Assembly (NCBI GenBank): GCA_037042915.1
Contig: CM073199.1
Coordinates: 2,480,001 to 2,544,000 of the forward strand
Reading direction: 5' to 3'
Source: Auricularia sp. M13
Taxonomy: Eukaryota > Basidiomycota > Agaricomycetes > Auriculariales > Auriculariaceae
DNA length: 64,000 nucleotides
Below, in pieces: positions 47,394 to 59,544 of this stretch. The translations under genes were made by a program, and so were the position numbers. The notes below the pieces were generated by a model. The model saw nothing but the letters and a program-made list of their open reading frames with translations. It ran no database searches and was not told where the DNA came from. How positions within the stretch are numbered: the stretch's first letter is position 1; every line of letters starts with the position of its first letter.

Positions 47394-48532
47394 CTGCTTT
47401 TATCGAGAGATATTTCTCTCAAAAGAAAATTTGGAGCAGGTTCCGAGGCAAAATAATGTCTGCATCGAGGGATCGAGCATTTGAGGTGCTGGCCGAACTC
47501 GGACGCGGCCCATCACACGCCCACCGGAAGTGCGCGCTTCCCCGTCTGCAGGCGGCATCCCTGGCTCTCCCGTTGAGTCCCCTCCAAAAATTTCAGTCAC
47601 TCGAATTCTAATGCATTAAATGATGAAGAATCTTGCTGAGATGAGCCGAGAGTCATCAGGCAAATGAGGGAGGTGGTAGGCGAAAGTGCGCGCTACACGG
47701 TCCGGTATAGTACCTCCTCAACCTCTTGTTTCTCACCATCAAATATATATATCATCCAAAAGAGGAGAAGCTAATCTATTTTATGGTGATTTATTCGTAG
47801 TTATATCTAGTCATTCTGGAGCAAACGAAGCCAGGCAAGTGGAGGTGTTGATTTCGAGCAGCCACCATTTCGCCGGCATTATCGGTGCCAGGTAATCAAT
47901 TTTGCTTCAGAATTAGGTTCTTAAGGCATGTAATAACAGTATTCTCTATGTCTCATGAGGGATATGTGAGGGGATATTACAGCAGAGACGTTATGTGCTC
48001 GCCAGTGGCTGACAAGCGACGGGTAGGCGAACGGGTCTGGGTTGCGCAAGGCATTCCTCCAGCGCGGAATGCTCCTCCACACAGCCAAGACAAGCTTCCC
48101 TTACGAATTACAACTTGTTTATGGGTTTATATAAGCGGAATATAGCTTTATAGAAGCTCAGGTGTACGGGAATAAGCTCTTACGATTTAATTAAGTGTTG
48201 AGATGAATTTCCTGTACGGCGAGATGCCGCCTCCCTGCAGCCGTCCATTTTCAATATTTGTGTAAACCGAGTATACAGATCGGTATAGAGGCTTCTCCCA
48301 AACAATATTCCCCAGTATAGCGAAGGGAGAAATGTAGGGGATAAAGAGCAAAATGGAAGATTCAAACCCCCTGTTTTCGGGCACTTTGTCACAAACCCCT
48401 CTGGAGAGGGCGCCGGAACCGGCGCGGTTTGGTCCGAACCTAAGTACAGTACACGGCTCAAGCGGGTCAAAGTCGGATCCCCATCACATCACAAGAAACA
48501 GGCAGACAATTACTTATGAGGAGGGAGGGACC
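47394..48532. other. Unassigned intergenic sequence
   Basis: Partly AT-rich (about 47,730-48,200). No supported gene, terminal repeats or RNA gene seen. Confidence 0.5.
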
Positions 48533-48709
48533 TGCCAGCTATTTTCGATGGTGTAGAGCATAAGGATTTCGTTCACATAGTTGATTCATCACTGATCTGC
48601 CGTTTTTGGTGGTCTGGGCACTGCTTGAGCTACCAGAAAAGGCAGATCATGATGGATTTGCTATGTGAAAGGAATTTCTTATGCTCTACACCATCGAAAA
48701 TAGCTGGCA
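48533..48709. mobile_element. 177-bp foldback element (hairpin MITE)
   Basis: The left arm starts TGCCAGCTATTTTCGATGG and the right arm ends in its reverse complement GCTGGCA. The arms are about 68 nt each and match except for a few positions, with a loop of about 40 nt. Transcription would give a long imperfect hairpin. There is no clear target duplication. MITE is the first choice; a small-RNA precursor cannot be excluded. Confidence 0.8.
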
Positions 48710-48869
48710 AGCAAGGTGATTATGAACGGTCGAAGACGTGATTTTCCAGTTATGCGGGTGTCCCTGTCGAGGAAGAAAAGGTCTGAGAAAGGGCATAGTT
48801 AGTCTGAAATAACACTGATATTTGGAGACACACCGACGACAGGAGCTTACTTAGAACTTCATTCTTCAA

Positions 48870-49430
48870 AGCGTGTCAGCTTTCTGTAAGGTCAATGAAC
48901 CTGCTACATACTTCTTGTTCGAGTTCCTCGATCTCAACCTCCAACGATTCGATTTGTTCTTCCATGCTCGAGATTATGCACTACTCTGCGTAAGGGACAG
49001 AGAGCTTCGGTCGGCGCAAGTGGAGGGCTCACGGCTGCAGCGTATCCATGGAGTCCCTGAGAGCTGCCGATACGCTGCATGGCTGGCGGCTGCACTCCCA
49101 AGGCACGCAGATGATCCTCCATGTGGAGGATATGCCGTTCGAGGGCTTCAATGTAGATACGAGGCTTGTGATAAGTTTTCGCGTTTGTTGAGGTATTGGT
49201 GCCGAACTTGGGAAGGCTTGGGGTACTGTAAAAACAGAATGCAGAGCCAAATGCCGAAGGACTGACAGTGAGCGAGTGAATGCAGAGCAGTCGGCTTTGA
49301 AGCCGCTGTTGGCCTCATTGGGCTTGCGAACAGATGCACTGGAGTTAGACTCCAGTCTCGAGTTTTTGGACATCGGTAGGCTGGGTGAGAAAGTAGTAGT
49401 CGTACTAAAAGACCGTCGGCGGTGAAAGTG
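48870..49430 (-). pseudogene. Decayed minus-strand coding remnant, head-to-head with the SPF30 copy
   Basis: Protein-like pieces appear in different minus-strand frames: YIEALERHILHMEDHLRAL near 49,090-49,150, and MEEQIESLEVEIEELEQEV near 48,905-48,965. Both are amphipathic, leucine-zipper-like. The first resembles the linker helix after the zinc cluster of fungal Zn2Cys6 regulators, but no cysteine cluster is visible. No continuous gene can be drawn. Function unknown. Confidence 0.3.
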
Positions 49431-49487
49431 AATGGGCGGAGTTCGCACCTCGACCATCGCACTCAGCCTCACACCTACGTCGCCAGA

Positions 49488-50170
49488 ATGGATCGCAACG
49501 AGCTCGAGACATTCCAGGTTCAGCTTGCGCAGGTCGAGAAAGCTCTCGAGGCCGACCCAGGCAACGACAAGCTTTCGTCTCTGCGCGATGAGCTCAAAGA
49601 GCTCGTGACGCAAACGTTGCACTCGCACAGGCCGAAGCTTCGTCGAAACCAGACACGTCTTCTCGGAAACGCGAGAAGGAGGCTGCTACCTCACACACTT
49701 TCAAGGCGGGCGATGACTGTCTTGCGCCAACAAGCTCTACCCGGCCCGCGTCACATCCGTCGGCGGCTCATCCGAGAAGCGTGATGATACAGCGGTGTCT
49801 GCAAGGGCTACAACGCCACAGAGCTCTTGCCCGCGTCTTCCGTTCAGCCTCTTCCTTCCAACTACAACATCGCCGCATACTGCCAAGCGTAAACTGTCGT
49901 GCGGGGAGGAAGAGGAGCGCGAACGCAAGAAGAACGAGAAGTAACTCGTCGTTCGCGCCGCCAACTCCAAGGAGCAGTCGGGAAAGCAGCAGTCGTGGCA
50001 GAAGTTTGCCAAGAAATACCGAGAAGAAGGGTATTCACATGGCTGCCGTCTCTGGGACCACCACAACCCTCTTGGCCCGGTGAGTGCATCACCTTGTTCG
50101 TCGACCATACACTCATTCTCTCGCTTCAGTTGGCGTCGCCAATAGCGGGAAATCTATGGTGATCGCGTAC
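49488..50170 (+). pseudogene. SPF30/SMNDC1 (survival-motor-neuron-related splicing factor) pseudogene
   Basis: The start MDRNELETFQVQLAQVEKAL, then PGNDKLSSLRDELKELV, matches the N-terminus of SPF30, a Tudor protein needed for spliceosome assembly. Later pieces match in order but in other frames: HTFKAGDDCLA (start of the Tudor domain, near 49,690), ARVTSVGGSSEKR (near 49,750), KGYNATELLP (near 49,810), HTAKRKLSCGEEEERERKK (near 49,880), KQQSWQKFAKK (near 50,000), then NPLGP and VGVANSGKSM across a preserved intron (50,081-50,129, GTGAGT...TTCAG). The middle of the Tudor domain is missing, and several frameshifts separate the pieces. Because the intron is kept, this is a decayed genomic duplicate or a dead original, not a retrocopy. 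Confidence 0.8.
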
Positions 50171-51736
50171 GGTAAAGCACCAAGTTCGTTGCTGACGAGG
50201 CTTTTGGCTGGCTCAATCTTCACGCACGTGATTGTCTTCCCGGACCTTACGGGCTGTGATATATCAGTACAGGTCGCCGCGAGGGGAAGGCGACACATAT
50301 GGCGCGTCGAAGCGTTGTACCAGAACGGAGTATCATGGCGCGTGCACAACGGGTACGATGGCGACGGAACGGAGACAAGGATGGCTCGGAAAAACGCGCG
50401 CAGAGCTCAAGCTCGGTATGGGCAGCGTCTATACGCGTCCAATCCAAGCGAACCGTGCACTAGGCGAACGTGCCAGGCGCTCGGAGAGTCGTCTGGCGGT
50501 TTGCATTTGTTGCGGCAGTGGTACCAAGACGCGTTCATCACGTGCCAGTGCGTGTCTACTCCGATTATTTGACCATTCGCTAACAACGGATTGGTACGAG
50601 ATGGTGAGTATGGGTACGATGGTTAACGAACCTAATTCCCAGTACCATTCCCAATATGTATTAATGTCGTCCCTGACGGGCTTAAGCATGAGCTATCCCC
50701 GTCAACACCGTCCACGTCCAGCGCTGCACCGTGAAGTCCTTGTAAATACCTTTCTCGGGAGCTTGAGCATTAGGCGGGGGGAGGGGTCATTCTAGCTGCG
50801 ATAGTAAATCCCGTGAATGAGAGCATAAGCGTCAGTCTTTCCGGATTCTCAGGTTGCCACTTTGGCGGTGAACACGGACATAGCGAATGTGAAATGAAGT
50901 GTGGAATTATGCTGCTGAGAGTATCCTGCTCATATTTGCAGTATCAGAGCATGGGAAGCTGCGATCGCCTCAGAATGGGTAAAACAGGGTAAAACACACC
51001 GCCGAAATCGGCCTTAAGACAATATCTCCGTCATGAGACCTGACCGCCTTTGCCCGCACAGGTAAGTAGACTAGCGCCAGATCGGGGAGCTCTCAATCTG
51101 GTTAACAATCGTCTGTTCACTCATGGTACGATGCTATCTTAGATTTTGCTTGCTATTAGCCTATGGCAACGTGCCACACACCACATCTCGCCGGACTGAG
51201 CCTCAACGTCCGTACGACGCGTGTGGGGTAGGGCCCGCCGCGCGGCGTGAGCGAGACGTCCGACTCGTGCAAGGTGTTCCCGGCTCCGACACAGTACCTC
51301 GGCTTGATTCAGACTGCGCGATCCCGGCGCATCTGGTTGTGACGCCGGCTGACGGCCAGCATCGGTCAGCTAGCGACAAAGCGGCCAACTAAGACTAGCC
51401 GCCGGCGCTGCGGGGTCCGCTCGTGGTGCGGGGACCTTGTAGCACATTCTATGAGCACGAACAGAAACTTCATTTGAATGGGAACTTATTCTCGTCGAGC
51501 TTGTCTCACATTGTAACGCTTGGCATATACCTACATGCACTTGGAGCAACACAACAGCGGAACATTTTGAGCGGGATGGAAGAGCGGAAACGGGGGGGCA
51601 CCGAGAACAGCGCCCACGCGTTGCCTCGGTATGTGTAGTCTTCACAGATGAACGTATAGCCAGCACTGCACGTGAGAACAGGTTAGTGAGTGGCCTGGCG
51701 ACTTGTCGCGGATTTTTGTAAGACGCACCAAACAAT
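50171..51736. other. Unassigned sequence
   Basis: Several open frames of 60-190 codons overlap on both strands with no recognisable domain. No supported gene. Confidence 0.5.
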
Positions 51737-53390
51737 TTAGATTGACTTGTGTTGCACGTGTGCGTGACCAGTGTCCAAGACCACGTTGGCGACTTCCCTT
51801 CCCAGTCGCTCCAGCGCCTCAGGACGGCATATGTCATCGCCCGAGGGATAACAGCCGCGTTGCACGACGGAAAGGTGCGTTATAGAGGTGTCGCCATGCG
51901 CTGCATTTGCCTTCCGCTGCGCGAGAAATGCTACGAGACGCGGCATGTTTCCTCCACCAAGTTCGCATTCGATAAGACCGAGTGACTCTAGCTTGCGTGG
52001 GCGTTGGGTGTTGCGCCCTTCCACACAGAGACGAAAGATCGTTTCTGGTTACAGAGTGAAGCTCCAGACTGGCGAGGTTCGGCAGAAGGCGAATGTTGGG
52101 CAAAAAAATGGACACAGCTTGTCCGGCGAGTGAAAGAGACGTGAGACTAGTCCACGGTGCGGAATTGAGAAATTTTGCAAAGAAGTCAGGTGCGTCCGTG
52201 TTCATGCAATGCATATGAAGCTCGCGTAGGCGAGGCAGGTGTGCCACAGTGAGCAACTCGAAAATGTTGTGCCTACGACCCGTGCAGTGACACTTGAGTG
52301 TTTCCAGCTTGCTCAACACGGAGGAGTTGCGTGCGATTCGCGTCTGGATGCGGACTCCTTCGATGTCGAGGTGTCGTAGGTCGGTCCAATCTCTTGCAAT
52401 GTTGACTAGGTCGTGCTCGTTGATGTATCCGAGCAGACGAGCAAATCGAATCGAAGGCATGGACGACGTGTCGATAAACCGGAAAGGTATCAGTCCCAAA
52501 TCGAGATATGTTAGCTTCGGAGATGACACAAAAAGGTGCAGCTGTTCTGGCGCGTCGCGGACCCGCAAATCCCCGGTATCTAGAGGACGCTGAGACAGGT
52601 GGAGCCGGCGCAGTTCGGGCATATTCGCCTGTAGCAACAGAGCCAATAATTTGTCGCCTAGTCTGATCGATATGTCATGCAATTCGATGTGGACTGCGCG
52701 GCAACGCGAGAAAGCGAGCAGGAGCGTGTCTACCGCCTGCTTGCTCAGCACGACCGTGTCAGGTATATCTGGCACCACCAATAGCATGTCCAGTAGATGC
52801 GGCCCAGCACGTTCGAGAAGGAACGTGAGACGACGAGCGAATGTGGCAGGAGACGTATGCTCCAATGTGATGCCAAATTTGGCCCATAGTTTCCGGCTGC
52901 TCAGAGCGATGGAGCGCCACTGATGTGAAACGCTGGCGAGAGTGGTGATCGGCGAATGAACGGTACTCTGCCTGCCAGACTCATACTCGTGTGCAGCAAC
53001 CAGCAGGTGAAAGATTTCAATGAGACAGTCGGCCTGCAAGCCCGTAGCGGGGCATCGTTGAAGGACCGTCATCGCGGCTGGATCCTGAAACTCGGCTGTA
53101 CGAGTAATAGCACTCGAAAGGTCCTTCAGACGCGAGCACGCCTCGGCGTAGGCTACGCGTGTCGCTTCTAGATGAACGCCAGCATCAAGAACGCCTCGTT
53201 CCGCGTCCACGAACGCAGATTTCGCTTCACGGACACGACGTTGCAGCGACTTGATAATGTCTCCCACCGTTTGCAGCGCGGACATCGGAAGACCAGATGT
53301 GAAGGTCCACTCGACGTACAGTGGTGGCGGTAGGTAAGTAAGTTGGCGGGGATGATCGTTGCGCTGAGCAATTCGTCTAAAGTTTGGCAT
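51737..53390 (-). CDS. F-box / leucine-rich-repeat protein (one frame change near the 3' end)
   Basis: Such proteins recruit substrates to SCF ubiquitin ligases. From ATG at 53,390 the frame runs about 450 codons of good sequence. A second start at 53,285 (MSALQTVGDI) is as likely. Residues about 41-100 form a heptad-rich helix (IIKSLQRRVREAKSAF). The F-box spans about 108-172 (VLQRCPATGLQADCLIEIFH...SVSHQWRSIALSSRKLW). LRR-like segments follow (LRRLHLSQ, LTYLDLGLIPF, LRHLDIEGVRI, LRELHMHCMN, LTSLSLAG, LASLELHS). Near 52,025, at CTCTGTGTGG, the sense shifts to another frame, which continues as LESLGLIECELGGGNM and ends HVQHKSI at 51,737. No intron fits, so it is either a one-base indel in a TG run or a sequencing error. 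It is the best-preserved gene of the right half. Confidence 0.8.
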
Positions 53391-53594
53391 TAAAGTTTGA
53401 CGGAAGGCCTCAACGCCTTCCAGAAGACGTGGAATCTGCGGGCGGCCGCTTCGCTGTTACCAAGCCTGCTCAACAGCTTTCGCGTGCGCTGTATATTGTT
53501 TCCTTACGGCCTTGAATCCGTGTTTCGTATCAGGAAATTTTCATTAAACGTGGTTGTAACGGGTTTTATGAATAATCATGGGGCAGGATAGGCG

Positions 53595-54050
53595 TTATGC
53601 AGAGCAGACCATCCGAACAGGGAGGGCAGACGGCGACTGTTGGGCCGGTGCAGCTGGGCTGAACGGCACCACGGGGAATAGAGGATTGGGCGGCGGCGGC
53701 GAATTCAGAGCAGGCGGCGGCGAGGCGGTTGGCGTGCGAGCAAACGAGAGAGAAATGGCAGAACTTGACGAGAGTTGCTGCACTGGGCACGGCAGCGGTA
53801 AAGGTACGTCGTACGTTGTGGATGAGGAGCAGCCGGGCAAGTCACCGGAGACGAGCGGCCGCGGCGGCCTAGATGCAACCGAAGGTGCTGCCGCGGGGGT
53901 CATGGGCACGGGCTGCATGACGGTGATGGGCGGCGGTGTCGAGGTATTCTGCCAATGATCCACGTGAGGCTGCGCATGTGGCCCCGGCACGAGTAACGAG
54001 GAATCGTAGTAGCCAGCACCGTCGACGCGATGAAGGTTCATCGAAGTCAA
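53595..54050 (-). CDS. Pro/Ser-rich tail region, probably C-terminal to the Crypton-like protein
   Basis: An open minus-strand frame rich in Pro, Ser and Ala (STPPPITVMQPVPMTPAAAP). It lies just after the recombinase region on the same strand. Proteins with an Ndc10-type domain in agarics often have such a tail, but no GCR1-type end domain is seen. The opposite strand is open too, so coding is uncertain. Confidence 0.3.
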   Translation of the reverse strand: MTSMNLHRVDGAGYYDSSLLVPGPHAQPHVDHWQNTSTPPPITVMQPVPMTPAAAPSVASRPPRPLVSGDLPGCSSSTTYDVPLPLPCPVQQLSSSSAISLSFARTPTASPPPALNSPPPPNPLFPVVPFSPAAPAQQSPSALPVRMVCSA

Positions 54051-54084
54051 CTGACCCTGGTACGCTGCCGACAGGGCTTCATAC

Positions 54085-55079
54085 TTAACTGCCCAGCTGC
54101 GACGTCGGGATTGGCACGGAATGAGCCTGCGAAGGCGTGCGCGGCTCGTGGTGCTTGAGTTCTACCATGACTCGTGCAAGCGCCTTGATCTGCTGCTGAA
54201 ATCCATTCATAACGTGGCGGTGGATAGTGGTGCGAAATCCGTCGGCGATGCGATCCGGAAGTTGGTCGAGGTGCAGGTGCGCCACGAGCTCAACTTCAGT
54301 GATCCGGTCGGCGACGCCGCGTGCAAACGTGTCAAAGATGGGGAGTGATTGAAAATATGGGAATTCCAGCGAGGCTGCATGCTGTAGAACACGGCGAGGT
54401 CCTGGACCAAGATTCAATGCATCCACTTGAGTGTGTCGAGGAATTGCTGGAGCGCGAAGTCTTTACACGCTGGGTTGGCCTTCTGACGCACTTCCAGCTC
54501 TGCCTGTTCACCCTCGACCCACGGGAATATGAGTGCAAGAAGCTCCGGCGGCGGCTCTGCACGCTGTAAGTCTAGTGCCGCAATAGAGTGAGGATTGGAC
54601 ACACCAAGAGATGCACGAGGAACAGAGAAAGCCTCAGGGCGATCTGCAACATGATGCGCAGCACCGAGCATCGCGCCAAGGGGGAGCAGGCGGTCGTAAC
54701 AGTTGCGATATGAGCCGGATTCGTTCCATAGACCCAGCGCCTTCGCAGTCTGGGCGGCATTGGTCCTGCTTGCGTGTGTGGCCTTCGATATGCTGACGTT
54801 GGCCGCTTCATGCATCTTCTTTACGCGCTTGTAGTGGTCTAAAAGGAAGTCAGTAAGGGAAAAGCTCTGGATAGACGGGACTGACTGCTATATTTCATAG
54901 GCTCGACACAGCTGTTCCCGTCCGGTCGAAAAACGTAGAGCGGATACCAGCCGCGCTTTCCATAGTTGCCAAAGCCCTGGGCTTTGGCGGCGTCGGGGCG
55001 CAAACGAGGGCAGCGGTTCCTTGCCAAGCCCGGGGTGCCAGAGGACGAAGAAATGGAGCTCAGAGCAACGGCGCACTTT

Positions 55080-55080
<1 letters not shown>
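54085..55080 (-). pseudogene. Crypton-like tyrosine recombinase (Ndc10-type domain), decayed
   Basis: Cryptons are fungal DNA transposons that move by a tyrosine recombinase related to the Ndc10 domain. Pieces in order on the minus strand: FVLWHPGLGKEPLPSFAP (near 55,040); AKAQGFGNYGKRGWYPLYVF (near 54,960); an intron ending TTTTAG at about 54,840; YKRVKKMHEAANVSISKATH then SRTNAAQTAKALGLWNESGS; YRNCYDRLLPLGAML, the region of the active-site Arg and Tyr; then EPPPELLALIFPWVEGEQAE and QFLDTLKWMH. A frame change near 54,420 leads to SLEFPYFQSLPIF and DQLPDRIADGF, ending TSQLGS at 54,085. At least two frame changes are needed, so the copy is probably dead. Known members have the same block order; the assignment is by recall of that family. 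Confidence 0.65.
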
Positions 55081-56640
<1,560 letters not shown>

Positions 56641-56649
56641 GATACCCAC

Positions 56650-57713
56650 GATCCTCTCCTCAAGACCGTTCTTCCCCAAAACGCACACGGGCGGCTGTGC
56701 GATATTCCTTCATGAGTTCATCGCGTCGCACACATTCGAGCGCGGGGCCCACGGTGGCAGGATTGGTGCGCGAGTCCATGGACGCTGGTGAAGGGCTGTC
56801 TTTTCCGCGCAGCGCTTCGACATAGGTAAGCATTGCTGCTGCCTGGGGGTTGGCGGCCAGGCCGGCGTCAAGCTCGGACTGCACGCCCTCGAGCGCGTTG
56901 CAAAAGCTTGATCGAGGGCCAAGGAGCCGCGCTCGACCTTTGTGAGGGGCCTCGTGGGAAGACGTCGAGCAGGCCCGACGACATTGCACATAGGCTATAC
57001 ACGCATGTGGGTGTAAGAATCGGGTGACTTCTGGGGCACAAGGGCTCACATACCAGGTGACGGAAGTGACGCTGGACCCATGAGCTCGAAAGCTTTCTGT
57101 CGCGCCGGTTGTTGTCCTGGGTGTCCATTGGGCTGCGCGTCATAAGACCGCGCTGCTGACGCGTGTTTCGCGGGTGCAAGTCCCGCTGCCGCGACCTGGT
57201 AGGGGGGACGTTAGGGCCGATGGGCGAGCGTCAACGGGAGAAAGTGACGCGCACGATTGGTCAGGTCCTTCGCGATGCAATTTCTGCTGAGGCCGTTCCT
57301 CGTCGTCGACGACGAGTGCGCAGTCTGAGTGTGTTGTCGATCACCGGTAGGAACTGGCTGGCGGTGCGGTTGTAGGGGCGCTCACGGAGAGAGAGACGGG
57401 CGGAATCGTTGGCGCAAGGAGTGCGCAGCGGGGAGAACAGAGGACAGACGGGAATGGCGACCGGCGCGCGGTCGACCGCAAACACGGCGAACTCCGAGCG
57501 ACCAAGGATGTCACGCTCGAAGAGAACTTTCCAGTACCTGTCGCACGCCAGAAAGTCGGAATCGGCATAGGAAAAAATGTCTTGAAGCATTGAAGCACAA
57601 GAGCTTATATGGTTTACCATGCGGTTCTTAAGCGCACGTTGAGCATTGAGCTGCGAGCACCGGCACTTCGGATGCAACACGTGCAAAGTCCGACCCGTGC
57701 TTCTCTGCACCGC
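56650..57713. other. Unassigned, possibly protein-like on the minus strand
   Basis: A minus-strand frame at 57,261-57,710 (LACDRYWKVLFERDILGRSE and a basic C-terminal part) and another at 56,660-57,049 look somewhat protein-like, but I recognise no family. They do not resemble the missing N-terminus of MCM3. Confidence 0.3.
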
Positions 57714-57924
57714 GTGACACAGGGCGCAAAGCCGGTGACGAATTCAGTGGATTCGACAGACTGACGAGTCACCCGCAGAATGCCGGTTTGTAACAATTGT
57801 GCAGTGGATTTACTATTTGTCGCGATGGCAGCAACCGCAAAATGTACATTTTGCCACAATCGAGACTGCGATTCATCAGTCTGTCGAATTCGCCGGATTT
57901 GTCACCCGCTTTGCGCCCGGTCAC
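57714..57924. mobile_element. 211-bp MITE with about 60-bp terminal inverted repeats
   Basis: The left end GTGACACAGGGCGCAAAG and the right end (reverse complement GTGAC..CGGGCGCAAAG) form inverted repeats that continue through GGTGAC and ATTCGACAGACTGA for about 60 bp with some mismatches. No clear target duplication and no coding capacity. Superfamily unknown. Confidence 0.75.
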
Positions 57925-59544
57925 TGAAAGAGGTTGAATACGCGCGAAGTATGCCGGTCGTATGGCGCAGATACCCCTCGACTACGAGCCGCATACGAGC
58001 CACATACGACCTGAGATATACGGGCGATATCCTCAACCATATGACCTGCATATGGCATGCATATCGTTGGTCCGGAAACAACCTGGCAGCTAGGCCGCTC
58101 CGGTCACTGGCATGGCTTGCATATTGTCCTCGGGCTCAGGTAATCGGCCAATAAAGACTTAACGCTCGTAGAGCGTTGGTCACGATGTAAACGAAGCGAG
58201 GAAGAAGAACCAACTAGCGGAGTTTATACCGTGGTCTGCGCCACGAAGGGCGGACTATCCTATGCTACATACTTGATGTTTTGACAAGACTCTCCAAAGG
58301 AGATATGGATGTAAGTCAACTAAATGATAGCATAGCAACTACACCCGAGCTGGAAACAGCAAAGGATACATGGGGGGAACACTAAACTGGCGGGAAGCAC
58401 GGGTTCGTGGACGGCCTCGCGCAGCTCACCGTCCAGGTTGCCAGCCTCTCTGAGCCCGCGCCAATGCATGTCCCCATATAGCGAATGCCATGCCTGCTCT
58501 CAGCCCGGGTCCAGTACTGAAACAACAAGCACGCGCAGCCACGTACCACGCACCTCCTTGCACCCACGCCGCTCCCAGACCAAACGCGGCCTCGGAATCT
58601 TGCTCGCTCCCAAAACTGTTGGCTACACTAACGATCAGCATGCAGGCAGTGTAAGAGAAGCTGCACGCACCCGCGGGGCGTAGCGCGCAGACTACCGTCG
58701 ACACCGCGAGGTAGGACGAAGAAAATCAGTCAAGGGCGAATACTCGCGCGGCCAATGGCAGAGGTACGGAACTGACTGCTTAGTTGCTGGCCGTGAATTT
58801 CAAGCTGTGCCAAGGGATGAGTTAGTGCCTGGGAACCGCGAGGCACAAGTCCAGCACAACGAACCCGCCGCTGGAACGACGCGCACGCAATTTGCAACCT
58901 TTGGGGCTATTGACAGCGTGCGTATGGAGGCGTTGAGTTAGATGGTGCGACGTAAAGCGCTACTGGAGCTACTCACACACCGGTACAGACGTTGTTGCCT
59001 ACGGACAGGCGCACCGTAATCTAAGCAATCAGATGCAAACTCGAGCCTAAAGCACCGTATGGGCCACATCAGAGCCTGGTTATATCAGCTCCAAAGTGAA
59101 ATACGGCGCACCTGACGCGAGCTGTTTGCTTGTGTCGATGACTGTTGTCGTTACTACGCTTCCTGACCATTTCAACGAGTTGAACTTACCCATTGTTGAT
59201 AAATGCGTGCATTGAGCGCTGGCAATGAATAGTGGCCGCGCCTATTATTATTATACGTGAGTAAGTAAACGAAAGGGAAAACGGGACCACTTGCCGTGTC
59301 GCGTTTCGTGTGGTATCCACCTGCCGGCTAAAGAAATATAGGTGGGTAAAATTCACAGATAATTAGTACGTACACTGCGTCACTGGGCCAGTGCAGATGC
59401 TGCCAAAGCTGCCCGTAAACACCGGTTCTTGAAGACGAAGTCCGGCGGCCCACCAGGCCCGCTGCGCGCGCAAGCCAGTACAGTGGTAGAAGTGCCTGGG
59501 AGGAAACGCGGGCACGGCATGATGCGGGGGGACGCTTACGAGCA
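57925..59544. other. Unassigned intergenic sequence
   Basis: No recognisable protein, RNA gene or repeat boundaries. A short ATT-rich stretch lies near 59,245. Confidence 0.5.

Noticed and set aside
49029-49628. 199-codon minus-strand frame over the SPF30 start
   Set aside because: The plus strand has clear SPF30 homology; the minus frame there is Ser/Thr-rich with no domain. Only pieces left of 49,430 look protein-like.
57120-57200. tRNA-like T-arm (GCGGGTGCAAGTCCCGC)
   Set aside because: No matching acceptor, D-arm or anticodon arm can be drawn, and the T-loop lacks the TTC consensus.
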